A stretch of 64,000 bases of DNA from Arthrobacter_E sp044748305 (GCF_044748305.1 NZ_JBIVFT010000008.1:122174-186173); one strand, 5' to 3'; shown: positions 53,134 to 62,234, counted from the stretch's first letter. Numbers and translations: made by a program. Notes: generated by a model from the sequence alone, not told the origin.

Positions 53134-56100
53134 GTGGCCATCAGTGTCGCCCGGCGACTGATCGCCGCAGGGTTCAGCGACCTCGAACGCGGCGAGAGGT
53201 TCCTCGGCGCGCCGGAACTCCAGGGCTTGGACCAGGAACGGCTCTTCGAGGGCCTGGCGCTCTCGGCCAACCCGGACGAGGCGCTTCTGTCCTTGCTGCA
53301 CCTGCTGGAGAAAGACGGACCGGGAAGCCGTGGCGTCGCCGCCCTGGTGCAGGCCGGCCCGGAACGCTCCGAACCCCTGTTCCGGCTCCTGGGCGCCTCT
53401 CAGGCGCTCGCCGACTTCCTGGTGCGTCATCCGGAGGAAGGCGCCGTTCTGGAGCGGCAGGTGGGACCCGAACCGTCCCGAGTGCCGGGGGACTCCCTCC
53501 GGGCCTCTCTTCTGGCGTCGGTGGGAGCCGACCCCCGCAGCCCTCGTCCGACCGCGACAGTGACCGGTCAGGATGCCCAGACGGCGCTCCGCACCCGCTA
53601 CCGACGGCATCTGACGGACCTGGCCATCCGTGATCTGTGCGCCGCGGACCCGCGAGACTTCATGCCCCTCGCCGGGGCGGAGCTGTCCGATCTGGCGGCC
53701 GCAGCGCTGGAAGCCGCGCTCGCCGTCGCCCGGGCCGAAGCCGCTCAGCTGTTCCCCGCGGAGGAAGTGGCGGCCGTCGGACTCGCCGTGATCGGCATGG
53801 GCAAGAGCGGCGCGCGCGAACTGAACTACATCTCCGATGTGGATGTCATCTATCTCCACGAAGCCGACTCACTGGATGAGGCTCAGGGTGTCAGGATCGC
53901 CACCTTCCTGGCGAGCACGCTGGCCAGGGTGATCCAGAGCCCGGGCCGCGAGCCGGGACTCTGGGAGGTCGACGCCAATCTGCGCCCCGAAGGCAAGGAC
54001 GGGCCGCTCGTACGGACCCTCGAATCGCATCGCCAGTACTACGCCCGCTGGGCGGAGAGCTGGGAGTTCCAGGCTCTCCTGAAGGCCCGGGCCATGGCCG
54101 GTGACGCGGCCCTGGGGCGGGCGTTCGAGGAGATGACACAGCCTCTGGTCTGGGCCTCGGCCGGCCGGGACGGCTTCGTCGAATCCGTGCAGGCGATGCG
54201 GCGCAGAGTCACCGACAACATCCCCGCAGCAGAGGTCACGCGGCAGATCAAACTCGGTCCCGGCGGCTTGCGGGACGTGGAGTTCACAGTCCAGCTCCTG
54301 CAGTTGGTACACGGCATGGCCGATGGCAGCCTGCGGGTCAGGGACACCACCTCCGCGATCGCCGCCCTGTCGGCAGGCGGTTACATCGGACGCGCGGATG
54401 CCTCCGAGTTCGACCGCGCCTACCGGCAGCTGCGGGTCATCGAACACCGCATCCAGATGGTGCAGATGCGCCGTACGCACCTCATGCCGGAGAAGGACGA
54501 TGAGCTGCGTGCCTTGGCGCGGGCCGTCGAGGGGTCGCTGACCACCGTCAGGCCCACGGCGAACGCCCTGATCACGGGCTGGCAGAAGACCAAACGCAGA
54601 GTCCGGGAACTGCACGAGCAGATCTTCTACCGGCCCTTGCTGGGCACCACGGCGTCCCTCAGCCGCGACGAGGCCCGGCTGAGCCCGGAGGCTGCGTCCG
54701 CACGGCTGGCCGCGCTCGGCTACCGTGACCCCGACGGTGCGATGAGGCATATCGCGGCCTTGACCAGCGGGGTCAGCCGGCGGGCCTCCCTGCAGCGGCA
54801 GTTGCTTCCGGTGCTGCTCGGCTGGCTTGCGGAGGGGCTGGACCCCGATGCCGGACTGCTCGCTTTCCGGCGCGTCAGCGAAGCACTCGGTGCGACGCAT
54901 TGGTACCTCGGACTGCTGCGTGACTCGCAGGCCGCCGCGGAACGGCTGTGTCATGTGCTGGCGGACTCCCGGCTGATCGCCGATCTTCTCGAGGTCTCTC
55001 CTGAGTCCGTCGCCTGGCTGGGCAACGACAAGGAACTGGTGCCGGTGCCCTTCGACGCGCAGTGGCAGGAGATCCGTTCCAAGATGGCGCGGCACGAGAA
55101 CGCGTCCAGCGCCATGCGGCTGATCCGCTTGATCCGGCGCCGTGAGATCCTCCGCACCGCCATCGGCGATGCGGCCGGTGTGCTGGACCAGGACGCCGTG
55201 TCGCGGGCTCTGGCCGATGCGGACCGGGCCGCGATTCTCGGGGCGCTGCATGTGGCGGAGCGTGAGGCGGAGGCCGACGGCGGTCTGCTCACCCGGGTGC
55301 TCGTGGTCGCGATGGGCCGCCAGGGCGGACGGGAGATCGGCTACGGTTCGGACGCGGACGTCATGTACGTTCACCAAGCCCTGCCCGGGGTGCCGGAGGC
55401 AGTGGCCCAGCAGCAGGCCTTGAAGATCGTCGGCCGGATCTCCACGCTTCTCACACAGCCCCTGAAGCCGGCCATTCAGGCGGAACGGGTGCTGGCCCTG
55501 GATGCCGATCTGCGGCCGGAAGGGAAGAATGGGCCGATGGTCCGCTCCCTCGACGCTTTCAGGGCGTACTACGAGCGCTGGTCCCTCATCTGGGAAGCCC
55601 AGGCCCTCCTGAGGGCGCGGCCGATCGCCGGAGATGACGGACTCGCCGAACAGTTCGTGGAGCTGATCGACCCGCTGCGCTACCCGGTCGAGCTCTCGGC
55701 CCAGGACGAACGGGAGATCCGCAGGATCAAAGCGCGAGTGGAGGCCGAACGGCTGCCCCGCGGCGCCGACCCCTCACGTCATGTCAAGCTCGGCAGGGGA
55801 GGGTTGAGCGATGTCGAGTGGCTCGTTCAGCTCCGCCAGCTCGAACACGCACATCTCCACCCGGTCCTGAGGACCACCTCGACCATGGAGGCCCTGCGTG
55901 AGCTGACCCGGCTCGAACTGCTGGAACAGGACGACGCCGAACTCCTTGCCGAGGCGTGGCAGCTGGCGAGCCGGGTGCGAAGCGCCAACGTCATCTGGTC
56001 CGGGCGCGCCTCCGATCTGTTGCCATCCGCACGACGGGACCTTGAGGCGGTCTCGCGCTGGTGCGGCCACCCCGCATCACATGCGGCCGATTTCGAAGAA

Positions 56101-56166
56101 CACTATCTCCGCCTGACCCGCAGGGCCCGCGCCGTTTTCGAGCGCGAGTTCTACGGGCACCGCTGA
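53134..56166 (+). CDS. glnE: Bifunctional glutamine synthetase adenylyltransferase/deadenylylase
   Basis: 1010 aa. Two nucleotidyltransferase domains with mirrored motifs, GMGKSGARELNYISDVDV near residue 220 and AMGRQGGREIGYGSDADV near 726, separated by helical regulatory regions. It adds or removes AMP on a Tyr of GlnA1. Immediately downstream of glnA2 in one operon (gap of 4 bp). GTG start. Confidence 0.96.
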   Translation: MAISVARRLIAAGFSDLERGERFLGAPELQGLDQERLFEGLALSANPDEALLSLLHLLEKDGPGSRGVAALVQAGPERSEPLFRLLGASQALADFLVRHPEEGAVLERQVGPEPSRVPGDSLRASLLASVGADPRSPRPTATVTGQDAQTALRTRYRRHLTDLAIRDLCAADPRDFMPLAGAELSDLAAAALEAALAVARAEAAQLFPAEEVAAVGLAVIGMGKSGARELNYISDVDVIYLHEADSLDEAQGVRIATFLASTLARVIQSPGREPGLWEVDANLRPEGKDGPLVRTLESHRQYYARWAESWEFQALLKARAMAGDAALGRAFEEMTQPLVWASAGRDGFVESVQAMRRRVTDNIPAAEVTRQIKLGPGGLRDVEFTVQLLQLVHGMADGSLRVRDTTSAIAALSAGGYIGRADASEFDRAYRQLRVIEHRIQMVQMRRTHLMPEKDDELRALARAVEGSLTTVRPTANALITGWQKTKRRVRELHEQIFYRPLLGTTASLSRDEARLSPEAASARLAALGYRDPDGAMRHIAALTSGVSRRASLQRQLLPVLLGWLAEGLDPDAGLLAFRRVSEALGATHWYLGLLRDSQAAAERLCHVLADSRLIADLLEVSPESVAWLGNDKELVPVPFDAQWQEIRSKMARHENASSAMRLIRLIRRREILRTAIGDAAGVLDQDAVSRALADADRAAILGALHVAEREAEADGGLLTRVLVVAMGRQGGREIGYGSDADVMYVHQALPGVPEAVAQQQALKIVGRISTLLTQPLKPAIQAERVLALDADLRPEGKNGPMVRSLDAFRAYYERWSLIWEAQALLRARPIAGDDGLAEQFVELIDPLRYPVELSAQDEREIRRIKARVEAERLPRGADPSRHVKLGRGGLSDVEWLVQLRQLEHAHLHPVLRTTSTMEALRELTRLELLEQDDAELLAEAWQLASRVRSANVIWSGRASDLLPSARRDLEAVSRWCGHPASHAADFEEHYLRLTRRARAVFEREFYGHR

Positions 56167-56192
56167 GGATCAGCACCGACGAGAGGATCAGG

Positions 56193-57719
56193 ATGAACCG
56201 ATCACCCATGGAGGCCGGCCGGGCCCGACGCCGCGGCCAGAGCCCCGGACAACGCGATGCGAGGACGCCCGGCCTGAGGCGGCTCTTCCGGCCGTTCCTG
56301 GCCCTGCTGACGGCCTGCCTCGCCGTCGTCGGCATCGCAGTACCCGCAGCATCGGCGGCCGCGCCGCACGATGTGAAGGGCAAGACGTTCGTGATCGGCA
56401 CGGACACCACGTTCGCACCGTTCGAGTTCCGGGATTCGTCCGGGAACCTGGTGGGGATCGACATGGACCTCATCCGCGCCATCGCCGAGCGTGAGGGATT
56501 CCAGGTCGAGATCAAGTCCCTCGGCTTCAACGCAGCCCTCCAGGCGCTGTCCTCCAACCAGGTGGACGGAGTGATCGCAGGCATGTCGATCACCCCGGAA
56601 CGCAAGCAGATCTACGACTTCTCCGACCCCTACTTCGAGTCGGGCGTCCAGATGGCGGTGGCGAAGAACAACAACGAGGTCAAGAGCTACTCGGACCTCA
56701 AGGGCAAGGTCGTGGCGGCCAAGACCGGTTCCGAGGGTGAATCCGAGGCCAAGAAGCTCGCGCCGCAGTACGGTTTCACCGTCAAGTCCCTTGACCAGTC
56801 GGCCACCATGTACGAACTCGTCAAGTCCGGCAACGCCGTCGCCGTCTTCGACGATTACCCTGTGCTGGCCTACGGAGTCAGCCAGAACAACGGTCTGAAG
56901 ACCGTGACGGACAAGATCCCCGGCGGCAGCTACGGCTTCGCCGTGAACAAGGGCAAGAACCCGGAACTGCTGGCCGCGTTCAACAAGGGCCTCGGGGACA
57001 TGAAGGCCGACGGCGAGTACCAGAAGCTCCTCGACAAGTACCTGAAGTCGCCCGAGGCAGCCGCACCGAGCAGCTTCTGGGATCTGGTGGTCCAGAGCTT
57101 CCCGGCACTGATGAGCGGCCTGCGGAACACGGTGGTGGTGACCATCATCTCCTTCGCCGTGGCCATGGTGCTGGGTCTGTTCTTCGGCTTCCTGAAGATC
57201 TCACGGAACGTGGTCGCCCGAGGCGTGGCCACGACCTTCGTGAATGTCTTCCGCGGCACCCCGTTGCTGGTGTGGGCGTTCTTCTTCTACTTCGGCGTTC
57301 CTCAGCTGACGGGCCAGCCGATCGACATCTGGGTGGCCGGTGTCCTGACGCTGAGTCTGAACTCCGGGGCTTACATCACGGAGATCGTCCGTGGAGGCAT
57401 CCAGTCGGTGGATCCCGGGCAGCTTGAAGCCGCGCGCAGCCTCGGCCTCGGCTACGGCAAATCGATGCAGAAGGTCGTGGTGCCGCAGGCATTCAAGCTC
57501 ATGACGCCCTCACTGATCAACCAGCTGATCATCATGCTCAAGGACTCGTCGCTGCTGCTGGCCATCGGCTTCGCCGAGCTGCTGTACCAGGGCCAGCAGA
57601 TCTACGCGAGCAACTTCCGTATCACGGAGACGCTGGTCATCGTGGCGGCACTGTACTTCGTGGTCATCATGCTGCTGACCCAGCTGGCCAACTATGCGGA
57701 CAGGAAGTTCAACAAATGA
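56193..57719 (+). CDS. Amino-acid ABC transporter, substrate-binding protein fused to permease
   Basis: 508 aa. An Arg-rich N-terminus with a signal/anchor helix (PFLALLTACLAVVGIAVPAASA) precedes a periplasmic-type binding domain (FVIGTDTTFAPFEFRDSSGNLVG, about residues 60-285), then a HisM/GlnP-type permease of several helices containing the coupling loop EAARSLGLG. The fusion resembles the GlnP of lactic acid bacteria. Likely substrate is glutamine/glutamate or another polar amino acid, inferred from family and glnE/glnA context. ATGA overlap to the ATPase gene. Confidence 0.92.
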   Translation: MNRSPMEAGRARRRGQSPGQRDARTPGLRRLFRPFLALLTACLAVVGIAVPAASAAAPHDVKGKTFVIGTDTTFAPFEFRDSSGNLVGIDMDLIRAIAEREGFQVEIKSLGFNAALQALSSNQVDGVIAGMSITPERKQIYDFSDPYFESGVQMAVAKNNNEVKSYSDLKGKVVAAKTGSEGESEAKKLAPQYGFTVKSLDQSATMYELVKSGNAVAVFDDYPVLAYGVSQNNGLKTVTDKIPGGSYGFAVNKGKNPELLAAFNKGLGDMKADGEYQKLLDKYLKSPEAAAPSSFWDLVVQSFPALMSGLRNTVVVTIISFAVAMVLGLFFGFLKISRNVVARGVATTFVNVFRGTPLLVWAFFFYFGVPQLTGQPIDIWVAGVLTLSLNSGAYITEIVRGGIQSVDPGQLEAARSLGLGYGKSMQKVVVPQAFKLMTPSLINQLIIMLKDSSLLLAIGFAELLYQGQQIYASNFRITETLVIVAALYFVVIMLLTQLANYADRKFNK

Positions 57720-58480
57720 GCATCAACACCCAGGTGGAGCCCGGAACCCGGTCCGAGAAGATCGCCGTGACCGGTCTGAAGAAGTCCTTCGGGAACAACG
57801 AGGTCCTCAAGGGCCTGGACGCGGTGGTCCACGAAGGCGAAGTGGTGGCCGTGATCGGCCCGTCAGGTTCCGGCAAGTCCACCTTCCTGCGCTGCCTGAA
57901 CAAGCTCGAGGAGATCAGCGGCGGGCACGTGAACGTGAACGGCTTCGATCTGACCGATCCGAAGGTGGACATCAACCAGGTGCGTCGCCAGATCGGCATG
58001 GTGTTCCAGCACTTCAATCTGTTCCCGCACATGAGCGTGATCGAGAACATCATGCTGGCCCCGGTGGAGACCGGCAAGCTGAGCAAGGAGGAGGCCCGGG
58101 CGACCGGCCTGAAGCTTCTCGCCCGCGTCGGCCTGGAGGCCAAGGCCGATGCCCGCCCGGTGTCCCTCTCGGGTGGTCAGAAGCAGCGTGTGGCGATCGC
58201 ACGGGCTCTCGCCATGAACCCTGACATCATGCTCTTCGACGAAGCCACCTCGGCTCTCGACCCCGAGATGGTCGGCGAGGTGCTTCAGGTCATCAAGGAC
58301 CTGGCAGCCGAGGGCATGACCATGGTCATGGTCACCCACGAGATGGGATTCGCCCGTGAGGTGGCGGACCGGGTGATCTTCATGGCCGATGGGTACATCT
58401 GTGAAGAGGGCGCTCCGGAGCAGCTTTTCGGTGATCCCCAGCAGCAGCGCACCAAGGACTTCCTCTCCAAGGTGCTCTGA
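57716..58480 (+). CDS. Amino-acid ABC transporter ATPase (GlnQ type)
   Basis: 254 aa. Walker A GPSGSGKSTFLRC, Q-loop FQHFNLFPHMSV, signature LSGGQKQRVAIARAL, Walker B IMLFDEATSALDPE and H-loop TMVMVTHEM. It powers the fused permease encoded just upstream. Closed by a hairpin terminator. Confidence 0.95.
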   Translation: MSINTQVEPGTRSEKIAVTGLKKSFGNNEVLKGLDAVVHEGEVVAVIGPSGSGKSTFLRCLNKLEEISGGHVNVNGFDLTDPKVDINQVRRQIGMVFQHFNLFPHMSVIENIMLAPVETGKLSKEEARATGLKLLARVGLEAKADARPVSLSGGQKQRVAIARALAMNPDIMLFDEATSALDPEMVGEVLQVIKDLAAEGMTMVMVTHEMGFAREVADRVIFMADGYICEEGAPEQLFGDPQQQRTKDFLSKVL

Positions 58481-58525
58481 GCCTCCCGCGCTGACGACGA
58501 TCCAGCCCGGACGACGCAGCGCGGC

Positions 58526-58567
58526 CGACGACGGCGGCCCCCTCACCGAGGGAGGCCGCCGTCGTCG
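58526..58567. terminator. Bidirectional terminator
   Basis: A 14-bp outer stem (58526-58539 with 58554-58567) and a further inner CCCTC/GAGGG pairing lie between convergent ABC ATPase and Nudix genes. Confidence 0.82.
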
Positions 58568-58582
58568 TGTGAAAGACCGGGC

Positions 58583-59068
58583 TCAGAGCACCTCGTCGCG
58601 GTCCTGAAGCTCGATGACGCGCCCTTCCCGCAGCGCGCGGAGGGCCGAAGAGACGTGCAGGGCTCCGTGCACGCCGAAGTAGGCGGGGAATTCGGATTCG
58701 GCGACGAAGCGCCAGCTGAGCAGTTCGGCCTCCTGCAGCACGATCCGGGTCCCGGCGGGCAGGACACCGCCGTCGTAGAGGAAGTTCAAGCCGTCTCCGA
58801 CGGGATCGGGGAACGCCGAGTGGCCGATGATCAGCAGTGCGCCCGGCGGGATGTCCAGTCCCAGTTCCTCAAGACCTTCGCGGCGGGCGGCCGCCCGCGG
58901 CGCCTCACCGGCGTCGACGGTGCCGCCGGGCAGGAGCCAGCCGTCCTTGTAGTTGGGTTCGACGGCGAGGACCCGGCCCTCGTCGTCCCGGATCACGAGG
59001 CCTGCGGCCACCCGGCGGCGGGGGAGAGTGCGGAAGTATTCGCGGCTTTCAGGACTGAGTTCGGACAT
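58583..59068 (-). CDS. Nudix hydrolase
   Basis: 161 aa. Intact Nudix box GGTVDAGEAPRAAARREGLEELGLDI (GX5EX7REXXEEXG) near residues 48-73. It hydrolyses a nucleoside diphosphate linked to another moiety; substrate unknown. Preceded on the minus strand by two small genes but separated by a gap of about 70 bp. Confidence 0.9.
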   Translation of the reverse strand: MSELSPESREYFRTLPRRRVAAGLVIRDDEGRVLAVEPNYKDGWLLPGGTVDAGEAPRAAARREGLEELGLDIPPGALLIIGHSAFPDPVGDGLNFLYDGGVLPAGTRIVLQEAELLSWRFVAESEFPAYFGVHGALHVSSALRALREGRVIELQDRDEVL

Positions 59069-59137
59069 GCACCGAGCCTAACCCAGCGGTGTTCCCCGGA
59101 GCCGGACGGCTGTCATGAACAGGTGGTTACGCAGTGC

Positions 59138-59398
59138 TCATGACGACTCGAGCTCGCGCCGTCGGCCCCTCCGGGAACGCCTCGCCGGCCCGTCCGATTC
59201 GGTGAGGCTGAGTTCGTCGGGGTGGAACCAATCTCCAGGGAGCCCGGTGCCGGGGAACTCGACATGCAGGGTCACTCCCCGGACGTCGAACCGCTCCTGG
59301 TCCACTGTCCCGGTGCGGTCCGTGTAGTCGTGCGGCCCGATGACGAGCTGCTCCGAGATGCGGATGCTGTCGCCGATGGCGATGGACGGCTTAAACAC
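59138..59398 (-). CDS. Small protein of unknown function
   Basis: 86 aa. Starts at GTG 59398, inside the end of the preceding gene. The core (IAIGDSIRISEQLVIGPHDYTDRTGTVDQERFDVRGVTLHVEF) reads as beta-rich, and the tail is Arg-rich (ARRSRRGRRR). No family recognised. Overlap with its upstream neighbour by 8 bp implies translational coupling, so the two are a unit. Confidence 0.6.
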   Translation of the reverse strand: MFKPSIAIGDSIRISEQLVIGPHDYTDRTGTVDQERFDVRGVTLHVEFPGTGLPGDWFHPDELSLTESDGPARRSRRGRRRELESS

Positions 59399-59756
59399 GG
59401 GTGCCGTCCTTCGCTGCACGGCGGCCGATGGCGGCGGCCCACTGGAGCGCGACCGCGGCTACGTGAACGAGTTCGGTGGACAGCTTCTCAGGATCGGTCT
59501 CGGCGAAGGTCTCGAACATCTCCTCGGCGAGGATGTGCCGGAACGTCACGGAACCGAGGTCCGAATGGACGTCGGTCTCCCGCCAGCTCTGCTCGCGGAC
59601 GTCCTGGGCCCGACCTCGGTACGCCCAGGTGTTCTGAGGCCCGGTTCCGTCAGGGTAGTCCTGGGGTCCCCATTTCTTCTCCTGGGCGAGGAGTTCCTGG
59701 CTGACCAGGGCGAGGAGATCGGAGTGGCTGGTGTTGGGGAGGCGGATGGCGGTCAT
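59391..59756 (-). CDS. Small helical protein, phage/MazG-like pattern
   Basis: 121 aa with AAGGA before the ATG. Shows QELLAQEKKWGPQDYPDGTG, VTFRHILAEEMFETFAETDPEKL and STELVHVAAVALQWAAAI. This arrangement (QExKWG, then EEExxE and a helix ending VAxVAxxW) is known in small helical proteins of actinobacteria and their phages, probably all-alpha NTP-pyrophosphohydrolase-like. Catalytic function is not established. It starts a two-gene unit. Confidence 0.7.
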   Translation of the reverse strand: MTAIRLPNTSHSDLLALVSQELLAQEKKWGPQDYPDGTGPQNTWAYRGRAQDVREQSWRETDVHSDLGSVTFRHILAEEMFETFAETDPEKLSTELVHVAAVALQWAAAIGRRAAKDGTRV

Positions 59757-60060
59757 GTGAGGTCCTTTCCACGGGACCCTCGACGCCGTTTTCGGTGGAG
59801 GAGACAATGGTGCAGGCCGCTCGAGTCGCCCGTGAAGGACGACAGAGCAGCCGCACCTCGATGTGGGGTCCCATGTAGATGTGTCCGAGCCCCCCGAACC
59901 ATGACGCCATCCCACCGTGTCCAGGGCGAACAGACAGTTTTTTCTCAGGAATGAGACCGCCGGGGTGGACGTGGGAAGGCCCCGGAAGATGATTCTTCCG
60001 GGGCCTTCCGTGTCCTCGCCTCAGACGGCGGATGGGATCCGCACGGTCTGTCTCAGGCGA
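59757..60060. other. 304-bp non-coding gap before glnA1 3' end
   Basis: Apart from the glnA1 terminator at 59974-60009 I see no gene, RNA or repeat. A T6 run at about 59938 and A/T-rich patches may belong to the promoter of the minus-strand small gene pair. Confidence 0.6.
59974..60009 (-). terminator. Terminator of glnA1
   Basis: A perfect 16-bp stem (59974-59989 with 59994-60009) and TGAT loop lie 51 bp after the glnA1 stop. Confidence 0.85.
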
Positions 60061-61485
60061 TCAGACGCCGTAGTACAGCTCGAACTCGTACGGGTTCGGG
60101 CGGAGCGTCAGCGGGGCGATCTCGTTCTCGCGCTTGTAGGCGATCCAGGTGTCGATCAGGTCCTGGGTGAACACGCCACCGGCCTGCAGGAACTCGTTGT
60201 CGTTCTCCAGGGCCTCGAGGGCCTCCTCGAGCGAACCCGGAGCCTTGGGGATGTCCTTGGCTTCCTCGGCGGGCAGCTCGTAGAGGTCCTTGTCGATCGG
60301 GGCCGGGGGCTCGATGCGGTTGCGGATCCCGTCGATGCCGGCCATGAGCTGAGCGGAGAAGGCAAGGTACGGGTTGGAAGCGGCGTCAGGAGCGCGGAAC
60401 TCGATGCGCTTGGCCTTCGGGTTGGAACCCGTGATCGGGATGCGGATGCCGGCGGAGCGGTTGCCCTGCGAGTAGACCATGTTCACGGGGGCCTCGTAGC
60501 CCTTGACCAGGCGACGGTAGGAGTTCACCGTGGGGTTGGTGAAGGCGAGCAGCGCCGAGGCGTGCTTGAGGATGCCGCCGATGTACCAGCGGGCGACGTC
60601 CGAGAGGCCCGCGTAGCCCTTCTCGTCGTAGAACAGCGGGTCGCCGTTGCTCCACAGCGACTGGTGACAGTGCATGCCCGAGCCGTTGTCGCCGAAGACC
60701 GGCTTCGGCATGAAAGTCACGGTCTTGCCGTACTCCAGGGCGGTGTTCTTGATGACGTACTTGAACTTCAGCACATCGTCGGCGGCGTGGACCAGGGTGG
60801 AGAACTTGTAGTTGATCTCGGCCTGGCCTGCGGCACCGACCTCGTGGTGGGAGCGCTCGACCTCGAGGCCCACCTCGTCGAGGTTCAGGCACATGGCGTC
60901 ACGCAGATCAGCCTGGTGGTCCACCGGGGCCACGGGGAAGTAACCGCCCTTGAAGGGGGTCTTGTTGCCGAGGTTGCCGCCGAGCTCCTCGCGGCCGCTG
61001 TTCCACGGAGCCTCGATGGAGTCGATCTTGTAGAACGCGCCCTGCGGGGAGGACTCGAACTGGACGTTGTCGAAGACGTAGAACTCGGCCTCAGCGGCGA
61101 AGAAGGCGGTATCCGCGATGCCGGTGGATGCGAGGTAGGCCTCGGCGCGCTCGGCGATGCCGCGGGGATCGCGGTGGTACGGCTCACCGGTGCGCGGGTT
61201 CACGATCGAGAAGTTCAGCGCAAGGGTCTTCTCGACACGGAACGGGTCGAGGAAGGCGGTGGTGACATCCGGGATGAGCTGCATATCCGACTCGGCGATG
61301 CCCTGGAAACCACGGATGGAGGACCCGTCGAAGAGCTGGCCGTTGACGAAGAAGTCTGCGTCGACCGTCTTGGCCGGGACGTTGAAGTGCTGCTGCACAC
61401 CCGGGAGATCGGTGAAACGGATGTCGACGAACTTGACGTCCTCATCCTTGATGAACTTGAGGACTTCGTCCGCACTGGTGAACAT
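60061..61485 (-). CDS. glnA: Glutamine synthetase, type I (GlnA1)
   Basis: 474 aa. ATP-dependent amidation of glutamate. Blocks: FDGSSIRGF, AEAEFYVFD, SHHEVGAAGQAEINY, PKPVFGDNGSGMHCHQS, NRSAGIRIP, RIEFRAPDAASNPYLA. The adenylylation Tyr lies in KDLYELPAEE, matching the presence of GlnE. The ATG at 61485 has AGGAG at 6 nt; open sequence upstream to 61581 is not family-like. Control by a GlnR-type operator is likely. Confidence 0.97.
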   Translation of the reverse strand: MFTSADEVLKFIKDEDVKFVDIRFTDLPGVQQHFNVPAKTVDADFFVNGQLFDGSSIRGFQGIAESDMQLIPDVTTAFLDPFRVEKTLALNFSIVNPRTGEPYHRDPRGIAERAEAYLASTGIADTAFFAAEAEFYVFDNVQFESSPQGAFYKIDSIEAPWNSGREELGGNLGNKTPFKGGYFPVAPVDHQADLRDAMCLNLDEVGLEVERSHHEVGAAGQAEINYKFSTLVHAADDVLKFKYVIKNTALEYGKTVTFMPKPVFGDNGSGMHCHQSLWSNGDPLFYDEKGYAGLSDVARWYIGGILKHASALLAFTNPTVNSYRRLVKGYEAPVNMVYSQGNRSAGIRIPITGSNPKAKRIEFRAPDAASNPYLAFSAQLMAGIDGIRNRIEPPAPIDKDLYELPAEEAKDIPKAPGSLEEALEALENDNEFLQAGGVFTQDLIDTWIAYKRENEIAPLTLRPNPYEFELYYGV

Positions 61486-61606
61486 TCGTGCTCCTAACGG
61501 GATGGGGCCGGTGGCCTGAGGGCGACGACAGCCGGAGTCCGGTCCGTTCAGAACTCGCCTGAACCGCTGCCGCGTCATCAACTGATGAACAGCCTAGGTG
61601 CCGGGC

Positions 61607-61644
61607 ATTACCCGAGGGTGTCTGCTTTGTTTCCGGCACGTTAC
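61607..61644 (-). promoter_or_regulatory. GlnR-type operator upstream of glnA1
   Basis: On the minus strand, GTAAC (61644-61640) -N6- GAAAC (61633-61629) -N6- GACAC (61622-61618) -N6- GTAAT (61611-61607). This follows the actinobacterial GlnR pattern gTnAC-n6-GaAAC repeated. It ends 121 bp before the glnA1 ATG. Confidence 0.75.
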
Positions 61645-61774
61645 AGGACTCCAGTGCCGCCCCTGTACAGGGGCCACGCCAGGGTTGCGTACCTTTGTCA
61701 CTCTACGCGGCCGGTCCGGGAAGATGCTGAGGCCCCGCCGGGAACACCCGGACTCGCGGGAAGCTGCGAGCCGA

Positions 61775-61780
61775 TAGGCT
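61775..61780 (+). promoter_or_regulatory. -10 box of RDD gene, leaderless
   Basis: TAGGCT precedes the GTG at 61788 by 7 nt. No convincing -35 box is seen. Confidence 0.45.
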
Positions 61781-61787
61781 TAAGCCT

Positions 61788-62225
61788 GTGGTGACTCGAC
61801 GCGATCTAGGTTCCTGGCTGGAAGGCCCCGACACATCTCACATCAGCAAGTATCCTGGTGCACGCCTGGGGCTGCCTGAGACGGGGCCCGGTTCGTTGGC
61901 GCGGGCCGGCCGGCGCATCCTCGCGATCTGCATCGACTGGGGACTCTGCCTACTGATCAGCAACGCCTTCTTCAGCGGCAACTCATGGGCCACCCTGGCC
62001 GTGTTCTTCGCCGAGCAGGCGATCCTGGTCGGAACCCTCGGGTACAGCATCGGGCACCGCATCTCCAACATCCACGTGGTCCGTCTCGACGGCTCCCCAG
62101 CGGGGATTCCTGCGGCGCTGGTCCGCGCGGCACTTCTGTGCCTGGTCATTCCTGCGATCATCTTCGACCCCGATCAGCGTGGTCTGCACGACAAGGCGAT
62201 GAAGACGGTGCTCATCCGCCGCTGA
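61788..62225 (+). CDS. RDD-family membrane protein
   Basis: 145 aa. After 30 or so soluble residues come about three membrane segments, with ARAGRRILAICIDW containing the family R..D pattern, then GYSIGHRISNIHVVRLDG and a terminal DPDQRGLHDKAMKTVLI. Divergent from glnA1 in the same way as Rv2219A. Function unknown; some RDD proteins are ion transporters. A second GTG directly follows the first. Confidence 0.9.
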   Translation: MVTRRDLGSWLEGPDTSHISKYPGARLGLPETGPGSLARAGRRILAICIDWGLCLLISNAFFSGNSWATLAVFFAEQAILVGTLGYSIGHRISNIHVVRLDGSPAGIPAALVRAALLCLVIPAIIFDPDQRGLHDKAMKTVLIRR

Positions 62226-62234
62226 TCCCGCCCC

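Noticed and set aside
59757..60060. Attachment site or small RNA in the gap near glnA1
   Set aside because: No direct repeats, tRNA end or integrase gene is present. Only the glnA1 terminator is supported.
59917..61497. 526-codon plus-strand open frame over glnA1
   Set aside because: Antisense shadow of glutamine synthetase, Val/Gly/Asp-rich, with no motifs.
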